From: Chytridium lagenaria
Taxonomy: Eukaryota > Chytridiomycota > Chytridiomycetes > Chytridiales > Chytridiaceae
Reading direction: 5' to 3'
DNA: 64,000 bases
Assembly (NCBI GenBank): GCA_025449115.1
Contig: JAHLKC010000009.1
Coordinates: 62,001-126,000, forward strand
Shown here: positions 48,830 through 60,540 of the stretch, one piece after another
Layout of the letters: each line of letters opens with the position of its first letter
Position numbering within the stretch: the first letter of the stretch is position 1
Program-made: the position numbers and the translations under genes
The notes under the pieces: generated by a model
What the model was told of the DNA's origin: nothing
What the model saw: the letters and a program-made list of their open reading frames with translations, nothing else
The model's database searches: none

Positions 48830-49808
48830 GTAGTTTTATGGAGTATAAAATAAGTTGACCGTGTTGTGTGTTTTATTTATAAGGAATATTTTTGAATAGA
48901 GTCAAAGATTTAATTATTAGTTATAATATAATTAATGTATGTATGTGAATAATCCAATGAGGTTTTAACGCAAGCAAAGTGCTGGTTTTATTAATAGATG
49001 ATTAAAATTAACAATTGTTTTTCATCGATCATCATCATCAATCATCATCATAATTCCATATTGAGGAAGGGTGTGTAACCTTAATATGTTCTCTTTTTTC
49101 TTTTTCTTTTTTTTTTGTTTTGTTTTTGTTTTTTTGAGTTGGTTGTTGGTTTGGAGTAGGGCCAGGGGAGGAAGGGAGGACTTGGTGTGTGTGTGTGTGG
49201 GTGTGGGTGCTTCTTAAATATTATATTATATTTATTCTTTATTCTTTTATGAATGAATGAGGGCTTGGAGCATCTTTTTCCCTTTTTTCTTTTTATTTCT
49301 TCCTTTCCCTATCGTGTGTTACATTCCAGTGTTCATACTTGTCCATAATAGGGTAACACAAAAGGGTTCTTGTGTTTTCTGTTTTTTTTTTCATTTTCTT
49401 TTTTTTTTTTCTTTTTTATTACCTACCTATTTACATACCTATACTAATATTGAGAGAGTTGTTTATTCTATTATTATATAGGTATTATTTATTGCATATC
49501 ATTTTACTACATATAATAATAACAAGTACATATTAATATTTACGATATTGCATTTACCATCTAATTTTATATCCATATCCATTCATTATTAATAGATAAA
49601 CACTACTCTCTGTCAGTGTGTGTGTGTGTGTGAGTGTGTGGTGTGTGTGTGTGTATGGGGATCATTCTCTCTCACCCGCGTCATTGACATACCATCCATC
49701 CATCCTTCCTCATCAACAACATCTCTTACATCAATCCTCATCATCATCAGAGACCAGCGCATTCATTCACTCATACATTCGTTGATGCAAATCACCCTAT
49801 AACCGATC
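48830..49808. other. Intergenic region and long 5' leader of the RRM gene
   Basis: AT/T-rich after PET127. A GT-repeat microsatellite occurs at about 49614-49656, and a CATC-rich stretch at about 49690-49760 precedes the start codon, typical of a fungal 5' leader. No gene recognised. Confidence 0.6.
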
Positions 49809-52788
49809 ATGCATCGTCTCACCTCCTTTTCGTCAAACAACCTCAATGCTTTGAATCATCCCTCCACCTCATCACCATCATCATCATCATCATCATCACC
49901 ATCACCATCCTCATCCTCACCATCCTCAACCCATCAACGTACCCAATCTCACGACTCTTTTCAACCAAACTACCCCATCGTCCCTGCAAATTGGGGTGAA
50001 CCTTCTTCCAACACCTCCTCCTCAAACTATGACCTCCACATGCATCACCCTCAACCCACCTCTCACACCTCATCGTCATCATCAACATGGGAAGTCTACG
50101 GTCTAACCCGTCCCATGCCCCATCAAATCCACAGTGCACCTTCCTCCCCTCCACCCAGTCATCACCATCACCACCATCATCACCATCACCAACAACATCC
50201 TCACCATCGCACAAGGAGCTCTAGCGTCAGTTCTGCAAACTCTACAAACTCGCATTTCACAAGTCAATCTGCGCCTTACAATGCCTCAAAACTCGCTCAT
50301 GACCCTTACAATGACGCTCCTTCTCCCGTTTCCTCTGAGCAGCATTCGTCAAACTCAAACACTCCTACTCCTCCACCTCCTGGAATATCTATCCCTAAAT
50401 CCATGGCTGGTGCTCGAACCGTCTACGTTACCAATCTCGGTACCAAGGACAAGGTATACATATATATTTTAGTTTTTTTGCTTTTTCTCAATTCCACCTT
50501 TGAACCCTTTTTTTTTTTTGGACCTCTTGACACCCTTTCGTTTTCTATAACCTCTGATTATTTTGTTTTCTAATATGTTTTTTTTATTATTATAAAGGCC
50601 GACTTGAAAGCTCTGTGTCAAACCCTTCCCGGTTTCGTTCGCGTCCAATTCGGACAGACCAATTTCAGGGTGGTTCTAAAGGATGGAGAGCATGCCAAAG
50701 AGGCCATGAACAGGATCTTGACCGCACAGAAAACGTTCAAGGCAAGTTTTGCGAGAAAGGAGCCTGAAGAGAAAAAGATTGAAGAATTGGGTGAACCTTC
50801 AAAGGTAATTAAAGAAAAAAGAGGTTATACTTTAATGTCCTAAAAAACCACATGGCACTTACATTCACCAAATGAATACAATTAACTTTGATTGTCACAG
50901 GTTCTCTGGACGTCCACCCTCTACTGGACTGAACCCGAATTCCGCAAATACCTCACCACAACCTACGAGGGTTTTGACCGTCTCGTCTTTGATTCTGCCC
51001 ACTCCTGGGTCCACTTTCGCGACGTCCCAACCGCCAAACGCGCTCTCGAAGACATGAACTCCACCACAAACCTCTACAGCGTCTACTCGAAAAATTTGAC
51101 CGAGAAACCGGCAACGTTATCCCACATCACCAACAAGTCCAACACCACACCACACCGAAACCACCAAGCGCTCCAAACACACCACCCATGAAACCCGTTC
51201 AGGTGGTGGTTCGAACCGTCACTCCACCCGTGTTGCCGAAACCCGCTGAACGCTTCCCAACCACCATCCCTGCTGTGTCGCCTCGTCCACATCAGGTGCT
51301 TCGTCATCAGCAGTTACGGAAGTTTGCGTCACACGGGAGTTTCCCTGGCGCTACGGGGTGGGAATGCGTTTAATCGATTCGAGCAGTGGTCGGAACCCAC
51401 CAATGTCTTGTATCTCCGGTCCCCGCCTGACATGGATCTGAGGGGATTGTTTCAACGACTCCCCGGGTTTCTGAATCTTCACATCAACCCACCCACTCAC
51501 CCTGCTGGTGTTTATGTGAGGTTTACGAGCATCACGGCCGCGCAGAATGTCATGGAGAGCAGTGACGTGAAGGAGATGTTGGGAACCGTAGAGTACCGAA
51601 GTTTAGAAGACGAAGACATGCGAGGGTTCACGACGCAACGTGATGACACCACACCGCTTGTAAGGACCTTGTCTCAACCTAGTCTTGCGACGCTATCGCA
51701 GCCGAACCTTGGGAGGGAGTTGTGGGGGAAGACGGGGACGGGGTTAGGGTTTTCGACGGGGGAATGGAGCGAGGAGTGGACGGGGAGTGGGAGTGATTGG
51801 AGTGCTGGGGTGGCGTCACCGGTCTGGGGGGTCGTCGACGGTGGTGGGGTCACCTTTTGGGACGAGGAGGGGGGAGGATTTGTGGAAGTTGGGACCGAGT
51901 GCGGCGCCTTATTCGGCGTTTGAGTTTGGAGCGGGGGGGTTGGGTGGACAAGGACAGAGAAAGGTATGTCTTGCTTTTTATTTTTTTTTTTTTTTTTTTC
52001 GGGTGGATCTTTTTGTTGGGAATGAGAGTTGATCAATGTTATTTTCTGGTTGTTTTTTTTCGGTGGATTTTTGTTTGGAATGAGAGTTGATCAATCTCTC
52101 TATCATTCTATACTTTTCCCCTTGCAACTCCTTCCTGCATTATTCTTTTTAATTTTCGAGTGCTTTTATCTCTTATCCTTCTGCACTCTTTCTGCACTCT
52201 TTCTGCACTCTTTCTTGACTCTTCTTTCGTTTTTCGCGAGAAAGAGAATCGTGTTTTTTCCCCAACCCGTTTTTTTCCGATATTGACCATCATTCTTTTT
52301 CCACAACAGTGGCTCGACGATTTTGACGACCCCAAAGACTTTTCCGTCGAATCCCTCATCGACGACACCTCCTCCCCGGACCCCAAACCCTCCCTCTTCC
52401 CCCAAGACCCCACGATCCTCTCCCTCCCCCGTTCCACCTTCAACCCCGACGCCTCAACCTTTATCCCAACCTCCCTCCCCCCCATCGGTCGTCACCAACG
52501 TCTCTGGTCCTCGCCCCCGTCCTCCCCGCTGCGACCGTTACCGCGGAACGCGTCGGCGCCGAATCTGGAACGACTCTCGATGCTGCCGAGGGAGACGATG
52601 GAGGAGGTGAGGGAACGGCTTGTGGGGCTGAGAGGGAGGTGGAGAGGATTGTGGAGATGGTGAGACGGGGGAGACCTGAGTTGGAGGAGGTTGGGGAGGT
52701 GGAGGGGAGTGGGGAGAGGACGGCACCGCTTTTGGAGGGGCTTTTGGGACGGGCTGTGAGGATGGTGAGGGCTTTGGTGGATGAGTGA
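49809..52788 (+). CDS. RNA-binding protein with three RRM-like domains
   Basis: The ATG at 49809 begins a Ser/Pro/His-rich disordered region with a run of ten histidines (about 50160-50190). RRM 1 starts ARTVYVTNLGTKDK, is interrupted by an intron (about 50455-50598) and continues ADLKALCQTLPGFVRVQFGQ. RRM 2 (about 50900-51090) follows another intron with VLWTSTLYWTEPEFRKYLTT and SWVHFRDVPTAKRALEDMNS. RRM 3 (about 51390-51590) reads TNVLYLRSPPDMDLRGLFQR and VYVRFTSITAAQNVMESSDV. The RNP motifs are weak, so binding may be atypical. After an intron with a T20 run (about 51965-52310) the last exon encodes WLDDFDDPKDFSVESLIDDT and a coiled C-terminus ending VRMVRALVDE, TGA 52786-52788. One-base frame steps lie near 51120-51330 and 52600. 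Confidence 0.65.
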
Positions 52789-53870
52789 AGTGTGGATGGT
52801 GAGGGCTTAAGTGGATGAGTGAATTCTTACTTTTCTCCTGTGTTTGTGTTACCAACGGGTTTTTTTTTTGAGGTTGCCGTTGCTATCTTCCCCACCACCT
52901 TCCTTTTTTTTGGAGGTTGCCGTTACTATCCTCCCCACACCTTCGTTTTTTTTTGAGGTTGCCGTTACTATCCTCCCCAGCCCTTTCTTTTTTTTTTTTG
53001 AGGCTGCTGTTGTAATCCTCACCACCCCCCTTCCTTTTTTTCCCTCGTTTTGTGCACATCCTTTTTTTTCCTTTACGTTTCTTTTTTTGCGATTGGGGGT
53101 TCTGCCTTTTCCCCATATTGAAGGTCGCCCCCTTTATTTCTGTTTCTCGTACGTGCGCAGTCCTTTAATCTTTTCTTTTCCTTTCTTTTTTTTTCTTTAC
53201 ACACCCAAATCTTTTACCTATAATGTCTACCCTCCCCTTATCACTCATCCTCAAATGTTCTATGGAACCGTTGCCTTTTCTTCTTTTTCTCGGGTCTTTC
53301 ATTCTTTTCATAGACTTTTTTTTTTAGACCCCCCATAGTTCTTTTTTTTGGAACAGTTTTATTTCTGTTTGTTGCCTATGCGCATACCTCTTTTTTTTTA
53401 TCTCTGGTTAACTCCTCTTTTTTGCCCTATGCGCAGACTTTTTTACACCCCCTGAACTGTTGCCGTTTTTTTTTTTAATAGATTTTTTGTTTGGTTTATG
53501 GTGAGTTTTTTTTGGATGTGGGGTCGGATTTTTTTTTTTTACACTTTATGAGTGAAAGCTTTGGGAGTCTGCGAATATCTTGGTATGTCTGCACTTTAAG
53601 GATTTGATTTTGGTAGATTGTTTCCATCTGATGCTTGGGATGTACGGATTCTTCAAATTTATTGTCCCATTCTTTTCTGGGGGGAAGGTGCGTTAAACTT
53701 GCATAACTCTACCACAAAAAACAAAAAAAAAGGTTTTGTTGTTGTAACCCTTTTTGGTTTTTGGGTTTGGTTTAGAATATGAATGAAATCCATGCACCAA
53801 TTTACCGTCTGTCTTGATCCTTTTCTTTCCGCGATTCATATGTTTTCGTATAGACTGATTGAACGCAATA
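52789..53870. other. T-rich 3' flank of the RRM gene
   Basis: Long pyrimidine-rich segment with many T runs, including the minisatellite at 52860-53050. Phe/Leu-rich frames here reflect T runs and are not called as genes. Confidence 0.6.
52860..53050. repeat. Minisatellite of about 48 bp, four copies
   Basis: Four head-to-tail units, each a T run followed by GAGGTTGCCGTTACTATCCT (or a close variant) and CCCCA(C/G)..CC. The last copy is the most diverged. It lies about 70 bp beyond the stop codon of the RRM gene, so it is probably transcribed as 3' UTR. Confidence 0.85.
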
Positions 53871-54054
53871 TTCGTTCATTCCGTAAGTTTTGTACACGTG
53901 CAAACAAAACACCCTCAATCAGCTGCGTCTAGCATGGTGATCCAGCCCAGTTGTTGTCTGGTATGGATCAGGTTCGATTCGTTCAGACGACAGCAAGATG
54001 GATGGGTCCTCGACTTTCTTTTTCTTTGCAAAATTGAAGATGCGAGCAAACCAA

Positions 54055-54345
54055 TAACGTTTGCGTTCCTTTACGCCATGTCTTGTCACGTTTCCAACAT
54101 TGCGGGTGTTTCATCGTACACTGCGGAATATACTACCGGAATGCTTTTTTTTAATGGTACTCTGATCCCACTGACTTTCAAGCGCTAGCGGAAAAAGGCA
54201 AACAACGTTGCTCCCCTTCACGCTATGTCTCGTCACCCTTCCAACATTGTGGGTGTTCCATCGTTCACCGCGGAATACGTAAGAGCATAGGACTACCGGA
54301 ACGCTTTTTTATATGGTGCTCCGATCCCACCGATGTTTAGTGCAA
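54055..54345. repeat. Direct duplication of about 125 bp
   Basis: 54057-54180 and about 54205-54335 are imperfect direct copies: both contain CGCCATGTCTTGTCAC or CGCTATGTCTCGTCAC, CCAACATTG(C/T)GGGTGTT, CGCGGAATA or TGCGGAATA, ACTACCGGAA(T/C)GCTTTTTT, and GATCCCAC(T/C)GA. The spacing is about 148 bp. No coding role was recognised. Confidence 0.8.
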
Positions 54346-54912
54346 ATAAGGACGAATCATGGTGCCATCGATCTCGATGGATTATATACGGGAGTGTTCA
54401 GTCCCTATCGCGTCCATCTTTTCCCGGGCTTTATCAATCATCGCGTCAATGATACACACTTTATCGTCAACATGTTACATTGATTCTGGAGGGTTTTGAA
54501 CCCTCTCAAGTCTCCCGTTCTACTTGATATACGTTTGCCATCATCACCCCTGTTCTTCTCACAGCAACTAGGACGGATATGACGATTATTGAACTCACCT
54601 TATTTTGGGCTTATAAAACCGCACCCATGTTTCGATTCGACCAACGAGATTCGCTGGGAAAAGTGGTGGAATATCGTTAAGATTACCCGAACTTATGGTT
54701 TCGAGTTAATTACGAGCATGCTTGTCGCCGAAAGTGTATAATGGCGGGATCTGGCTGTTAAAACATGAAAGGTGATTATCAAGAATTCAAAGCGCGGTGA
54801 TATTAATCTATCTCATCCTCTTCGGTTCCGGACGGTAGATAAAAGCGTCTGGATTCATGTGTTCGCTGGGAGACTACTTTATATCGTTACGTTGATGCAT
54901 TTACTTCCAGTC
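54346..54912. other. Decayed sequence before the right arm
   Basis: Short coding-like scraps (for example ILIYLILFGSG and SVWIHVFAGRL around 54790-54880) without starts or recognisable family. Arm homology begins at about 54913. Confidence 0.4.
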
Positions 54913-55235
54913 CCAACAAATACTATGTTTTTAATAATGGAGCTTTCCAAAACAATCATTAATTTACAATCAATATGGGAAGGGTTCATAAAAAGGATGG
55001 CGTGAAGAAATACACAAACATCAATACCATAAAACAATGGGGAGTTGTTCGGCCAAACGGGATAACATGCATACCCCGAAGATACGAACGATATGTTGAC
55101 ATAACAAAGGATGATGAAAATAAAAAAGGTAGAGTATTTTTCTGCGTTATTTTTTAGTGGCCCGTGCTATTGGAAAGAGTTAGCATAATACTTGATGATA
55201 GGTATGGAAATACTAATCTATTCTTCTTACCTTCA

Positions 55236-58200
55236 TTAACTCTGGCGACGCTGACGACGGTTGCTAGGGGAGGTCTCCTCCACCTCCCCATCAATGTCGT
55301 CAACCGGACGAACACGGGAAAGCGACGCAAACAAGCTACTGCTCGCGCATGCCGGAGTTGACACGGGTGCAGCGGGAGGAGCTTGAGCAGACAAACTCGT
55401 GAGAGAAGCTTGCGCACCGGGGATAGGAGCATTAAGACTTGCAAAAAGGCTTCCGTTCTCCCTGTGCGAGGCAGGCTCAGCAGCTGGAGCAACGATGGCG
55501 TGGTTTTGCTGAACCATTGGAGGTGCGGAGAGTGACGAAAAGAATTCACTGCTAGGTTGAGTGGAGCTCCTGGTAGGCTTGTACCCCTGACTTGAGGTGG
55601 ATGTAGATGCCACGTGGGACATTGTTGGGCTTCGCGCGAGGTAGACCCGATGGAGGATGTTACAACAGCGCTGCCCATTTGAGACTTGGGAATGCACCGA
55701 TAGTGGCATTCGCACAACATCTGGGGCTCAGTGAGAACTGTGGGAGCTCCATGTGAGCCGAGTAAAGCAGGAATGGATGACATCACAACAGCGCTGCCAA
55801 TTGGGGCCTTGGGAATGCACCGGTATCGGCACTCACACACAACCTGGGGTTGAGTGAGGATCCTAGGAGCTTGGGTTCCACGCGAGGCAGGCTCAACGTA
55901 TTTCAATCGGCATTGGAAGGCACAACCACACGACGACTGGTTTTGAGCGGGTACCATAAGACTCTGGTTAGCACCGTTAGAGGTGGCTTGAACCGATCGC
56001 GCCCCCATAGAGCTGCTAATCTGACACACTGGGATTTTCGGGTCGCACGCAAAAACACATTGACACGAAAAGATGGGGGTCGTAGAAATCACGGGCGGTA
56101 AGAGCGTCATAAGAGAGGATGTGCCTTCTTGGACTGGTTGAGGGAGCGGACGGGGCGGCTGTGCGATTTGGCTTGACGCGGTCAAAGTGGTGTTAGGCGT
56201 CATGCGCGGGGAGGAAGGAGGCGATTCATAGTCGGGTTCAAGGAGCCTCGACAAACGATATCGCTCGAATTCCCAGGCCTCTTGACACCGTGAAAGGGAG
56301 AGGTTCGACGGGGACGGGTAGAAGGTGGACGTGTAGTCGTGGTCGTTTTCGTGACAAGTCAGCACCTTGTGAAGAGGGGCATCTATATTGTGGAGAAAGG
56401 GGTGTAAGTTGCGTATGAACGAATCATATCAGATACATGCCTCTCGAGGGACCAGTGGATGGAAGAACCTCAACGGTGCCAAAAGAAATCGGGCTTGCGG
56501 ACTTTATCAAATTAATGGAGCTTAACGCCAAGCTGGCGAAAAAGTTCGCACTAGTCGATTTCGTGGTTTCCTGAACAACTGGTTCCACAGTGGTTTCTTT
56601 AACAGCTGCTTCCACAGAGACCCTTTCTTTTCCTGTTTCAGTGAACAAAGTCAGGAAATAAAATTAAGAGGAAAGGAGTAAGCTACCTTTTTGTAGACTA
56701 ATTTCGTTTAGCGGCGGTGTAACTTCCACAGAGACCCTCTCTTTCCTGTTGATTAAACAAATCAGCAAATAAAATTAAGAGGAAAGGAGTAAGCTACCTT
56801 TTTGTAGACTAATTTCGTTTTTCGGCGGTGTAGCTTCCACAGAGACCCTCTCTTTTCCTGTTGATTGAACAAATCAGCAAATAAAATTAAGAGGAAAGGA
56901 GTAAGCTACCTTTTTGTAAACTAATTTCGTTTAGCGGCGGTGTAGCTGCACGCGGGAGAATGGGACACGCACGTTCTAGGAAATCAACAAAGACGCAAAG
57001 ATCAGCGGTTAAAAAGATGTAGATGGTTAAAAATAACGAACGAGCTCAAAAAGTAATAGCATACCAAAGGCTTGGGGGTATGTGCGAGCATGCGAGGCAA
57101 TAGGACTTTCAACTTTTTCGAGCTTCACGGTGCTAACGGTATTGTTTTGGACCCAGTTCTTCCTTTCGGAATATGTGCGAGCCTGTAAGGCGATGGGGCT
57201 TTTATCTTTTGCGAGTTCCACAGTACCAACGGTATTGTTTTTGGGCCAGTTCTTCGGAGCAGGTGAGGCGACGGGGCTTTCGAAGTTTGCGAGTTTCACA
57301 GTACTGAAGGTATTGTCGTTAGGCCACTTCTTCTTGGTTGTGTTGGGCGTAACTTTAAAGCCGTCGTCTAAAACATCAAAACGTGGATTTAATGGGATTT
57401 TTAATAAAACAATTATAACTTTCGAACGCGCCCGCCTACCTTTAGGGGCTTCGTCGGAGATTGCAGCAGCAGAAATCTGCTCGAGAGTCGGAGTTTCAAA
57501 TTTCGTGGTGTATCGCTGTCTAATTCTGCAATCTTTTAAGAGATTATTGTTAGAACAAGGTTAATAAAAGTGTGGTCAAACATGAAGATATCCCGATGTT
57601 TTTTTTTCCTGCCATTGAAGTAATCCTCTTCCTCTTCTTCCTCTTTATTGAAGCGGATGGGAACCACCCATCGTCCGTAGGTCGTAGGGGTGTACCGTTC
57701 GTTCAATTTAGCAATATCTTTTCGCAAAACTGTCCAACCATCAAAAGAAAGATAGTCGAGCCCTTTGACACCACTATATCCTGCCGTCAAGTCTTCCGTT
57801 TGCTGCCCCTTTCTCTTATTGTTCCTTTTCTCCCGGAAAAACCCCAACTTGGCGTTGGTTTCCGAGAGATCTTTGTGAATGGGAATCTTCCACCGACCAA
57901 ACTTGACTTGGGTGTAAGCATCCGTGATTGGGGCAATGTGGTGAAGAGGGACACACCAGTCGTCAAACTCATCGAAACGGGACTTGGCCGCCTTATTGAT
58001 GGTGTTTTCGGGAGTGGTGGTTGGGGTTTGGGTGGCTGTTGGTAAGGATAATTGTCAGAAGTGTGGGGGTGGGTGGGGGTCGGGGATTCAATACAAGCAC
58101 ACGAACCTTCGAAAACCTCCTCCACAGGGCCTCCATGTTCAAACACTGAAAAGGATGGGCTTGTTGGGAGAGGCGATGATGAAAGTGGAGGTAGACAGCT

Positions 58201-58591
58201 GTCTGGTTCTAAGGCGCGGTCGGTTGTTTGCTGCAAAGATGTTCAGGAGATGTAAAAGGTAACAATCTTACCAGGGTAATACTCTCACGTGCAGCTGCAG
58301 GAGGGGAAACCTGCATACATGTGGTAAGCATATGATTGAAGGGTAGAATAGAGAAGAAGCGGTGGAATAGCAGTTTAATGAGAGAGAGATACACACCACT
58401 TGGGTTCGTCGAAGTCGCTTCTTAGGACGTCTGACATGGAAATGACGACGACGGTTGAGACAAGGGAAACCATAACGGCAGTTCATAATCATAATGAAGA
58501 ATGAGCTAAGGCTGATATCCTGGATGTAGTAGATGATGAACAGCATCATCGCCATCACGACGGCGATGAGTGGTGTAGTTGTTTGCAGCAT
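55236..58591 (-). CDS. Gene A' (right copy): unrecognised membrane/cysteine-motif protein
   Basis: Same exon order as gene A (30439-33694), in inverse orientation. Here the exon around GGVKGLDYLSFDGW is joined in frame to the exon before it (57790), and the C-x-C-x-F-x-C motif at about 56060 is intact, unlike the left copy. In exon 1, two nearby deletions (2 nt and 1 nt, at about 58440-58490) replace about 18 residues of the membrane region and restore the frame. The final exon is one C short at about 55628, switching out of the Ser/Ala-rich frame that ends RRQRRQS in the left copy, and nine nucleotides are missing nearby. One repeat exon (about 56700-56755) has 59 instead of 60 nt. So neither copy is intact as assembled. 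Confidence 0.55.
56650..56935 (-). repeat. Tandem exon+intron repeat (two full units)
   Basis: The motif agctaccttttTGTA(G/A)AC recurs at 56681, 56792 and 56904, a period of 111-112 bp made of a 60-nt exon (KERVSVEATPP..EISLQK) and a 52-bp intron. One unit more than in the left copy. One exon copy is 59 nt because an A run is one base short. Confidence 0.85.
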
Positions 58592-58970
58592 CTTGTTTTT
58601 CAAAAATTATTGGGGCTGTTTGTCTCTTTAGTCGGGAATATAGGATCTGAAATGTTTGTGTCTTGGATGTAATTGAAATCCAATAACTGTTCAGTGCATT
58701 TGCTTTGCCACCCCTCGACGTGTGTCTAGTTTTTTGTTTTTTGTTCTTCAGCAGTCTCGCGGACCGCGACCATTGAAAGAGACAGATGAAGGTTGTCTTC
58801 TATCACATACGTTCGTTTCACCCCAAAACTCCTCCATACACACGCGCTTTTATCCCCTAATCTCCCTCATTCATCCAACACCTTGTTATTATCCAGAAAC
58901 CACAGATTTAAGCCAACTTAAGAAGGGGGCATTTTTCTCATTTCATTCAGCTTCTAAACGCGTCATGTAA
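58592..58970. promoter_or_regulatory. Upstream region of gene A' (right copy)
   Basis: Counterpart of 30041-30438 with very few differences. It presumably carries the gene A' promoter. An open frame on the plus strand is present in both arms but has no protein-like support. Confidence 0.35.
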
Positions 58971-59249
58971 AGAGAAATGTTTGTAGTTATGTGTTGTGTC
59001 CGAAAAGACTGTGGTTTATTAGGTAAGTGTTGTCAATAATTACAACAAGTAAGTATATACGGAAGGGAATATACACAGCTGAAAATGTCAACGGATAAAC
59101 GTGTAGATTACCTCAGCGAGGCGACTCTTCCGCGTTGTCACACTAAGAATCATTGCTACAAACACGGGAGGAAATCCCAAGGTACAGCAACTTCGATATT
59201 TGCAGGTATGTTGTCCAGGGGTGAATCTCAACAAAAATTATTAGGGACT

Positions 59250-60540
59250 TACCTCCTGGACGTCCTTCATAGTTTTACTGCCCCACTCTCCGCCCCCTTC
59301 CATATCAGCCAGCCTACCCACTCGACCCCAGTCTTCGACAACGCGTAAATACTCCTCGTCCGGCGTTAAGCAATACTAAAAACCCTCCACGACTCCTCCT
59401 GCGTCATCTCATTATAATATCTCCTCCATACAATATCGCACTCACACCCCGATCTACATCAGCCGTCTTGTAACATGTTATGACGTTAATCCCATGTAGC
59501 GTCATCAGCCTCGGAAAACCCAGAGCCGCGAGCAGCATTGTATGAGATAAGCGACCGACTCTCCTCCAAAACAAGTCCAAATACGAATGGTCAGCTCGAG
59601 TCTTCTGTATATTTCCTATGATTCCCAAAACGATTCGTAACTTTTTTGTGAGAAATAGTAGAAGAGCCTTTTGTGACAAAAAAACCAAGGTTAAAAGACA
59701 AAACTAGACTGTATTTTCCAGGCTGCTCTTTTTCGTGATATGTATCCTTCCTTTAGCCATCAAACCTCTTCTCTTGTGATACGAAAGCATCATCATATCA
59801 CGTCCAAAAGCGTCTTTCGAAACTCCAGCTTCTCCGTCCTTTTACGCTAACACTATAATATCTGCCTCTAATCTTCGCATATTCCATTCACTTATAGAGG
59901 CAATATTCCCTTCTGCTGATACGAGGGACGAAACTAGATTGTGTTTGAAGGGCCCCCTCTTATCTCTGATATTCATCCTTCCTTCAGCCATCAACCTCCT
60001 TCTCCTCTTGTCGTACGAAAACATAATCATAAACAATCCAAAAGCCTCTTTACCAGCTCCACGTCTTCCGTTCTTTTACGCTAAAACTACGATCTTTGTC
60101 TTTGACTCTCAGAGGCACTAAGACGGTATCAACGAGAATTTTCTGATGCCAGTCAATTGCATCGGTGATGGCGTTTTGCTGACGAATAGGCTTTTATAAG
60201 GGTCCCAATATTCAGCTTATGTCATAACAAAAAGAAAGAGCTTTGAACCCAATCTTCCCATTCATTACCTTATTTGTGCGATCGAAATCCAAACTCGAAG
60301 CTTTATCATCCAACTCTTTAAACATCTCCTGAACCTTATTCAGATCGCCAGAATTGCATTTTCAGACGCTGTTTTAAACAGAAGCGCTTTCGATACGGCA
60401 TATTCCACCTCAACCCACTCTCTTTTTTATCTGATAAAGGTGAAAAAGTTCAAGCGACGGAGACGCGACGGGAGGGGGTTTGTTTAGGGTGAGGGTGTTT
60501 ATCGGTAGGGAGGTATTTGAAGTCGAGAATTTGCAGGTAT
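59250..60540 (-). pseudogene. PPR gene remnant (right arm)
   Basis: Inverted, decayed counterpart of the PPR remnant at 28600-29780 and of the PPR gene at 24623-27291. A recognisable piece is the MFMIMFSYDKRRRRLMAEGR stretch (60036-59975), equivalent to VMFAHYKRRKGLIAEGRNDI at about 25945. The GGCTGATGACGCTACATGGG region at about 59510 is equivalent to 29525 and 26280. Multiple stops in every frame. Confidence 0.6.

Noticed and set aside
52029..52286. Hydrophobic frames in 51.96-52.31 kb
   Set aside because: The segment is bounded by splice-like sites and T runs and is an intron of the RRM gene.
53935..54010. Possible tRNA with a GGTTCGATTCG B-box-like sequence
   Set aside because: The T-stem and D-stem do not pair and no acceptor stem forms.
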